Positions 43,310 to 50,576 of a stretch of 50,576 bases of DNA are shown here, in pieces. The position numbers and the translations under genes are program-made. The number at the start of each line of letters is the position of its first letter. Within the stretch, counting starts at the first letter, position 1. Origin of the DNA: a bacterium (GTDB lineage Bacteria > Myxococcota_A > Bradymonadia > Bradymonadales > Bradymonadaceae). Under the pieces are notes generated by a model that worked only from the letters and a program-made list of their open reading frames with translations, had not been told where the DNA came from and did not search any database. The stretch spans positions 72,001 through 122,576 of the forward strand of contig JAUIBR010000019.1 in NCBI GenBank assembly GCA_030427705.1. Reading direction: 5' to 3'.

Positions 43310-45865
43310 AATCGGCGCTTCGCATTGTCGGGTGCATCCGTCGCCGTCGTTCGTATTGGCGTCGTCGCACTCTTCTTCACCGTTACGAATCCCATCGCCG
43401 CAGTAAGGAGCTTGGGTGCAATCCGGATTGCATCCACCGTACTCACCAAGGTTGTTCGCCCAGCCGTCGTCACAGTCTTCCGGGCCGTTGACTTCCCCAT
43501 CCCCGCAGTACGGGCTGCGCATCTGACAGTCGTTTGAACACCCGCCGTAGCTGCCATCGTTGACGCCATCGTCGCAGACCTCATCGCGAGGCTGCACGAC
43601 TCCATCTCCGCAGTTGCCAGCAGGCGTGCAGTCTGGGTTGCACCCGTTGTAGCGTCCGTCGTTATTGGCGACCCCGTCATCGCAGATTTCCGGCCCGTTC
43701 AACACCATGTCGCCGCAGTATCCGCCAAACGACAAGCAGTCTGCTGCGCAGCCATTGTACGACCCATCGTTAACCCCATCGTCGCAAACCTCTCCGCGGG
43801 TAACGACGCCGTCGCCGCACATCTCGACACACTGCGAGCTCTTCTTGACGAAGCCCGTGAGCTCGATCTCGAAGTTGCTGGCAGACGTGTGTCGCTCCGC
43901 GTGGAAGATGACCATCTCGACAAGTGGGTTCGGATTTTGCGCCGTCACCAGGGAATCCAAATGGGCTCGGCATGCTTGAACAATCCCGCGTTGCGTTGCG
44001 TTGGCCTCTTGGGTCGGGTCGGCGAGGTTCATGGTGGCCCCGATTTCAGGATGGATGCCGCCAACGTCCAGGCAGAGCACGCCGTCGATGAAGACCCAAA
44101 GGTCGTCGTCGCCAGAGAAACTCAGCACTTCGTCGCCCTCGTATTCAAAGAAGAAACGCGTTTCTGTGGTGAAGTTAAAGTTGTGGTCGCCGCCGTCGTT
44201 GACGGACCCGCTCGACGTCCTGAGCGCTTCGCCTTGTCCAATCCAGCCCGCAGTATCGATTGGATAGAAACCACTGGTGCTGTGCGGAGCAAAACCCTCA
44301 GCGGTTGAATCGTAGGCGAACGTGTCTCCGTTTGCTGGACGGGTGAGCGTCAGAGAGCGCAGAACCTCCACGTTCCACGGGCTTGCGCTGTCGTACCACT
44401 CCAAAAACCGGGTATCGAATTTCGGAAGCCCGGTCCCATCGTTGGTTGGTGCGGCTTGATACGAAAGTTCTGGAACGCCAGCGGCTCCCAGCGTGGATTT
44501 CACCACCCCAAACGAGATGACGCCGTTGCCATCGTTCGGGTCGTTAAAGTCTGGGTGGCCGTACTCGACCATGTCGTCGTCGTACCACTGGATTCCTTTG
44601 AAATCGCGAATGATAAGCGGAAGCACAAACGTGTTGGGCAACGGTTCGGGCTGGATGCTGCACATCCACCCTGATTCGACAGTGCAGGTCGACGAGCATC
44701 CGTCGCCGTCGTTGGTGTTGCCGTCGTCACATGGCTCCTGATTCGGGCCGGGCAGGATGACACCGTCCCCGCAAATAGGCGTGCATGTTCCACCCGAGCA
44801 GTCGGGGTCGTTTGTGCAATTGGCGGAGCATCCATCGAACGGGCGCAGATTCCCGTCATCGCACTGTTCGGTGCCTTCTTTCATCCCGTCGCCACACGTG
44901 GTTCGGAAGCACGACATGCTTGGTGGGCAGGCCCATCCGTTTTCGATCGTGCATGTCGGTGAGCAGCCATCGTTGGGGTCGGTGTTGTTGTCGTCGCATT
45001 GTTCCAAACCGGCCAGGAAACTGTCGCCACATTCGGCCGCCCGGCACGCTGCGCCAGCGATCGCACACTCCCAACCTTGTTCAAGCGCGCAATCCGCGGT
45101 GCAACCGTCGTCGTTGTCCGTATTACCATCGTCGCATTGTTCGCCGGGGCCTACGCGTCGGTCGCCGCAGACCACGGTGGACTCGCACGCTTGTCCTGGC
45201 GTTGGGCAGATGAAGTTTGGCTCCACCGCGGCGCAATTGCTGGGGCAGCCGTCACCGTCATCCGTGTTCATGTCGTCACATGCCTCGTCCCCGGCGACAA
45301 TTCCATCGCCACATTGCTGCGCGATGCAGTCACCGGTCTGCAGGCAGACCCATCCAGCTTCAACGGTGCACGTTGACGAGCAGCCATCTCCGTCGTTGGG
45401 GTTATTGTCGTCACACGCTTCATCGCCGACGACGAAGCCATCGCCACATTCTGCGCTCACACACGCTTCACCTGGCGTTGGGCAGCGCCAGCCGTCTTCG
45501 ATGGTGCCGCAATCTGCGGAGCATCCGTCGCCATCTTCGGTGTTTCCGTCGTCGCAAGATTCGGTATCGGACAACGCTTTGTCGCCGCAGACGTCTTGGA
45601 CCTCGCAGTCCCCGTTGGGGGTGCAGAACCATCCCGGTTCGACCATTAGACAGTTACTCGCGCAGCCGTCGCCATCTTCGGTGTTTCCGTCGTCGCAAAC
45701 TTCGTTGCTGTCCCGAACACCATCACCACACACCCCTTCACTCTTGTTATTCGAGTTGTTGGCGTTGTTCGTATTATTGGTGTTGTTCGAGTTGCTGGTC
45801 GTGTCGTCGCCACAACCGAAACCAACGAAGAGAGCCACTAAAAGGGTCAGGCCAATGCGTTTCAT
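43304..45865 (-). CDS. DUF4215-repeat lipoprotein with fibro-slime domain
   Basis: This 853-residue lipoprotein starts at the ATG at 45863-45865 (lipobox VGFGC) and has an Asn-rich spacer (SNSNNTNNTNNANNSNN). About eight DUF4215 cysteine repeats follow (CGDG...GDEACDDMNTDDGDGC type). A fibro-slime domain lies at ~385-660 (PLIIRDFKGIQWYDDD, then FEYEGDEVLSFSGDDDLWVF and DGVLCLDVGGIHPEIG). The C-terminus has five more Cys repeats. Fibro-slime domains, first seen in Dictyostelium and Fibrobacter proteins, suggest extracellular matrix or cellulose/adhesion roles. It should be anchored on the cell surface. Confidence 0.9.
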   Translation of the reverse strand: MKRIGLTLLVALFVGFGCGDDTTSNSNNTNNTNNANNSNNKSEGVCGDGVRDSNEVCDDGNTEDGDGCASNCLMVEPGWFCTPNGDCEVQDVCGDKALSDTESCDDGNTEDGDGCSADCGTIEDGWRCPTPGEACVSAECGDGFVVGDEACDDNNPNDGDGCSSTCTVEAGWVCLQTGDCIAQQCGDGIVAGDEACDDMNTDDGDGCPSNCAAVEPNFICPTPGQACESTVVCGDRRVGPGEQCDDGNTDNDDGCTADCALEQGWECAIAGAACRAAECGDSFLAGLEQCDDNNTDPNDGCSPTCTIENGWACPPSMSCFRTTCGDGMKEGTEQCDDGNLRPFDGCSANCTNDPDCSGGTCTPICGDGVILPGPNQEPCDDGNTNDGDGCSSTCTVESGWMCSIQPEPLPNTFVLPLIIRDFKGIQWYDDDMVEYGHPDFNDPNDGNGVISFGVVKSTLGAAGVPELSYQAAPTNDGTGLPKFDTRFLEWYDSASPWNVEVLRSLTLTRPANGDTFAYDSTAEGFAPHSTSGFYPIDTAGWIGQGEALRTSSGSVNDGGDHNFNFTTETRFFFEYEGDEVLSFSGDDDLWVFIDGVLCLDVGGIHPEIGATMNLADPTQEANATQRGIVQACRAHLDSLVTAQNPNPLVEMVIFHAERHTSASNFEIELTGFVKKSSQCVEMCGDGVVTRGEVCDDGVNDGSYNGCAADCLSFGGYCGDMVLNGPEICDDGVANNDGRYNGCNPDCTPAGNCGDGVVQPRDEVCDDGVNDGSYGGCSNDCQMRSPYCGDGEVNGPEDCDDGWANNLGEYGGCNPDCTQAPYCGDGIRNGEEECDDANTNDGDGCTRQCEAPIL

Positions 45866-46048
45866 GGTGTCCCACGGGGAAGAATAAGGGTGCGAATGGT
45901 CGTTATGATAGCGGAGTCCGGCTCGGAGTTCAGTAGAGTTCCTGTGACAATACAACCCAAATCGGAGTAGTTCTTTGCACATGCGCACTGTCCATGATCT
46001 AATGGCAAACGACAGGACGTCGATTCAACAACTTACCGAGTAGAACAC

Positions 46049-47101
46049 ATGGATGTGTCATCATCAGGCAAGACCGTCGGGCTTGCCGTCTCAATCGTAT
46101 TGAACATCGTATTGGTTGGAATGCTGGTCTCGTCTAAGACGGACGCACCAGACGTGGCCTTGTCCGCGAACACGCAGGCATCCGAAGTGGAAGAGATCGT
46201 GACTCCTGAACCCAAAGCGGATGAGGAAGCGGCGCTCGAAGAGACCGAACCCGAGCCAGAAGTCGCAGAAGCCGACCCTGAGCCAAAAGCCGAAGAAGCG
46301 CCCGTTCAGCTCGAGGGCACGCAGGTTACCATCGCTTCGATCCAGGGCAGCATTCCACAGACGCTCGCGAAGGCAGCGGCACCGTACGGCGATTTCGTGA
46401 GCGCGACGGTGTCGCGACTGTTGGTATGGGACCATGACCTTCGCCGCGATCTCAGGGCAGGGGATAAGCTTGAAGTCGCATGGACGACGGGGACGTCCGA
46501 TACGGTCGTCATCGAGGCGGCGCGGTTCCACTCGCAGAAGTTCAATCGAAAGACGACCGCTTATAAGTTCAAGGCCAGCGGTGACAAGCACCCGTCGTAT
46601 TGGTCGGCAGAAGGGGTGGAATTGCCTCATCGTCTGAAGAAGAGCCCCATGAAGGATTACGAGCAGATTACGAGCTTGCTGAAAGACCGACCGAACCACA
46701 AAGGCATGGACTTCAAGGTCGATGTCGGGACGCCGGTGATGGCATCGTTCCCAGGCACCGTGACGCGTGCGAATTGGAACTGGAAGGCCAATGGAAACTG
46801 CATCGAGATCAAACACGACGACGGTGTCTACGCCAAGTACCTGCACCTCTCTGAAAACAAGGTGAAAGCAGGTGACCGCGTCAATGCCGGTGAGGTCATC
46901 GCGTTGTCTGGAAACACGGGGCGCTCCACCGGACCGCACCTTCACTACCAACTCAATCGCGGCGCGCGCGGCAAGGTCATCGACCCGATCGATTACCATG
47001 GAGCGACCCGTCGCAAGCTGCCGGAAGCAGATAAGGCCAAGTTTGCCGACGTGGTTAAGAACGCCAACGCGCAATTGGAATCGGCGGTCGCCACGAACTG
47101 A
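46049..47101 (+). CDS. Membrane-anchored M23 peptidase
   Basis: This 350-residue protein has an N-terminal membrane anchor (~8-29), a Glu/Pro-rich linker (~45-90), an OapA/CwlP-like domain (~95-190: QGSIPQTLAKAAAPYGDFVS, LRRDLRAGDKLEVAW) and an M23 metallopeptidase domain (~205-320). Zinc ligands are in RPNHKGMDFKVDVG and GPHLHYQL. It is expected to cut peptidoglycan cross-links during growth or division. Its TGA overlaps the next ATG by one base (TGATG). Confidence 0.9.
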   Translation: MDVSSSGKTVGLAVSIVLNIVLVGMLVSSKTDAPDVALSANTQASEVEEIVTPEPKADEEAALEETEPEPEVAEADPEPKAEEAPVQLEGTQVTIASIQGSIPQTLAKAAAPYGDFVSATVSRLLVWDHDLRRDLRAGDKLEVAWTTGTSDTVVIEAARFHSQKFNRKTTAYKFKASGDKHPSYWSAEGVELPHRLKKSPMKDYEQITSLLKDRPNHKGMDFKVDVGTPVMASFPGTVTRANWNWKANGNCIEIKHDDGVYAKYLHLSENKVKAGDRVNAGEVIALSGNTGRSTGPHLHYQLNRGARGKVIDPIDYHGATRRKLPEADKAKFADVVKNANAQLESAVATN

Positions 47102-47913
47102 TGAGCAAGACCTTCGACAAGAAGTTTGGGAAGGAATTCATCGGCAATGTGCCTAAGAAGCCTGGTGTCTACCGCTTCTTCAGTGACTCAGATCGGGTTG
47201 TCTACGTCGGCAAGGCGAAGGACTTGAGGGCTCGGCTCAGTCAGTACCGAAACGCGAAGCGAACCAAAGCACATCGCAAGATGAAGCGGATTATTCGCCG
47301 GAGCGTTCGGCTTGAATTCGAAGAGACGGATAACGAGCTAGCCGCGCTCCTGCTTGAAGACCAGCTGATCAAAGAGTTGAATCCGCGGCTCAATGTCGCT
47401 GGTGCGTTTAGCTTCATGTACCCAAGTCTTGGTGTAAAGCGGGAAGGGCGCGACCTGACCATCGCGTACTCCACGGAACCGCCAAATCTGGAAGACCAGG
47501 GTTTCACCCTGTTTGGCTCATACAGAAAGCGCGTTGTCACGAGGGCGGCGTTTGATGCGCTCGAGGACTTGCTCGGTTGGCTTGGTCACCACGAGCGTCC
47601 CAATCCCCGAATCGAGTATTCAGCATGCCGGCGATTCCGCCAAATCCCACAGGACCTGGACGCGCCGCTGTCTGAGCTCCTCAATGGGACGTCATCGGCG
47701 TATCTCCAAGCGCTATTTTTGGCACTGCTGGAAAAGCCGGACGCGCGTCGCGAAGCTGAGGACGTGCAGAGCGCGCTGAAGACACTTCAAGCTTTCTACG
47801 ACGAGGAAGCCGTTCGGCTGCAGAAGATCCTCGCAGCGGAAGGCGCAACCTATATCGACCAAGAAGATTGGGACGCCGCCAACATCCGTTGCACCCGTCA
47901 ACCCTCTGCCTAG
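47101..47913 (+). CDS. GIY-YIG nuclease, UvrC-N-terminal type
   Basis: This 270-residue protein has the GIY-YIG nuclease fold at residues 12-100: KPGVYRFFSDSDRVVYVGKA, then KDLRARLSQYRN (catalytic Arg region), and a Glu in ETDNELAALLLEDQLIKELN. That order is the UvrC/Cho N-terminal arrangement. The UvrC endonuclease V-like half and HhH domain are missing; the rest is a helical region I do not recognise. It starts within the stop codon of the M23 gene. Free-standing nucleases of this sort may act in repair like Cho. Confidence 0.85.
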   Translation: MSKTFDKKFGKEFIGNVPKKPGVYRFFSDSDRVVYVGKAKDLRARLSQYRNAKRTKAHRKMKRIIRRSVRLEFEETDNELAALLLEDQLIKELNPRLNVAGAFSFMYPSLGVKREGRDLTIAYSTEPPNLEDQGFTLFGSYRKRVVTRAAFDALEDLLGWLGHHERPNPRIEYSACRRFRQIPQDLDAPLSELLNGTSSAYLQALFLALLEKPDARREAEDVQSALKTLQAFYDEEAVRLQKILAAEGATYIDQEDWDAANIRCTRQPSA

Positions 47914-48111
47914 TCCCCTATTCTGAATAGGATCACATCTATTGCACAAATTGCGATAGCCCTTGCCTATTGGTCGCATAGATTATTGGTTTTGGAGCTA
48001 TCGTTCTGAGATCGTATAGTGCGCTCCGTGAGAGCCGTTATCCCATTAGTTCATGCGGGGAAACGCATATTTTTCATCGGGACGAGGTGTGAATCGCAGG
48101 CAGGCGAAAAA

Positions 48112-48128
48112 ATTACAGTATTTGTAAT
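48112..48128. promoter_or_regulatory. PerR/Fur-like box upstream of katG
   Basis: ATTACA and TGTAAT are separated by five bases, 92 bases before the katG ATG. This AT-rich 6-5-6 palindrome resembles the sites of PerR/Fur-type regulators, which commonly control katG. The rest of the 307-base gap (47914-48220) shows no other clear feature; no convincing -35/-10 pair was found. Confidence 0.5.
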
Positions 48129-48163
48129 GCTTCGAATCCCTTTGCAACGCATCTTTTCCCTAG

Positions 48164-50395
<2,232 letters not shown>

Positions 50396-50416
50396 GTAAC
50401 GTCTTAGATGACTATC

Positions 50417-50447
50417 AAAAGGCCCGGGTGTTTTGCCCGGGCCTTTT
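50417..50447 (+). terminator. Rho-independent terminator of katG
   Basis: AAAAGGCCCGGG pairs perfectly with CCCGGGCCTTTT around a seven-base loop, about 20 bases after the katG stop. It is followed by CGTTTC and then the intron-like sequence. Confidence 0.92.
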
Positions 50448-50453
50448 CGTTTC

Positions 50454-50576
50454 GTACGCCCGGCATGGGCACCAATTTAGAGGTGAAAGTCCTCTCTCAA
50501 GTAGGTCACATCAAGAGAAGTGAAGCGCAAGGGCACGAGGGCGACCGAGTGTCTGAAGGAAGCGTGAATCGAATCT
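50454..50576 (+). mobile_element. 5' end of a group II intron, cut by the window edge
   Basis: From 50454 the sequence reads GTACGCCCGGCATGGGC, then TTAGAGGTGAAAGTCCTCT, and later TGTCTGAAGGAAGC. These blocks are the opening of domain I of bacterial group II introns, whose usual first bases are GTGCG or GTGYG. The start lies 6 bases after the T-tract of the katG terminator. Bacterial class C introns are known to insert just after terminator hairpins, but the class cannot be set from 123 bases. Any intron-encoded reverse transcriptase would lie beyond the window. Confidence 0.75.

Noticed and set aside
44757..45887. Open frame antisense to the DUF4215 lipoprotein
   Set aside because: It is a shadow of the repetitive Cys/Asp/Gly codons on the other strand; it has no recognisable protein features.

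Overview
The window looks like chromosomal DNA of a Myxococcota or other deltaproteobacterium-like predator lineage, possibly Bradymonadales. This is an inference. It rests on lipoproteins with asparagine-rich NNxNN spacers followed by cysteine-rich or DUF4215 repeats, a fibro-slime domain, an M64 peptidase with serine linkers and FN3-like repeats, and an AcnB-type aconitase. The first ~7 kb is visibly more GC-rich than the rest and has its own dispersed repeats. It may be an acquired island or DNA from another source joined to this contig. I see no rRNA, tRNA or CRISPR array.

Region 1-7.3 kb. From left to right this holds an orphan PD-(D/E)XK nuclease of the PGN_0703 type, the tail of a phage/contractile-injection tail gene, a TetR-controlled operon (tetR, c-type cytochrome, two membrane proteins, RIC, then a hemerythrin-like gene), a decayed stretch with MerR and copper-chaperone-like remnants, and a Fic-domain gene. 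The RIC operon has a near-consensus promoter and a palindromic operator. The Fic gene has an inverted-repeat operator. Two repeat families punctuate this region: three copies of TGTCCCA-N13-CCGGCTCTAC, and a pair of ~80-bp repeats flanking the Fic locus.

Region 7.3-17.4 kb. A GFA/CENP-V-like enzyme diverges from a 954-residue leucine-rich-repeat protein. Next comes acnB, in which a 258-bp internal segment lies in the opposite orientation; turning it back restores one uninterrupted 923-codon frame. Downstream are two opposed protein tails, a transporter remnant with an internal deletion, an acyltransferase-antiporter pair, and a cysteine-rich gene that seems to lack its 5' end. The density of broken genes here points to real rearrangement or to assembly/amplification chimeras.

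Region 17.4-36.3 kb. This part is mostly intact. It carries secreted beta-propeller and caspase-like/P-domain lipoproteins, a PepSY membrane protein, an M23 lipoprotein, a GST-like protein, an aldo-keto reductase, a methyltransferase and several DUF1801 proteins. A three-gene outer-membrane uptake operon has two lipoproteins and a TonB-dependent receptor. A stress cluster follows: cytochrome c, arsH, a 1-Cys peroxiredoxin, and a triple fusion of ArsR repressor, rhodanese and methyltransferase with a promoter/operator in front of it.

Region 36.3-50.6 kb. This contains an HTH protein with a strong palindrome at its start, the M64 peptidase, a lipoprotein with five 50-residue cysteine repeats, a spermidine-synthase-like membrane protein, a DUF4215/fibro-slime lipoprotein, an M23 peptidase overlapping a GIY-YIG nuclease, and katG with a PerR/Fur-like box and a strong terminator. 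The last ~120 bases read as the 5' end of a group II intron placed just after that terminator.
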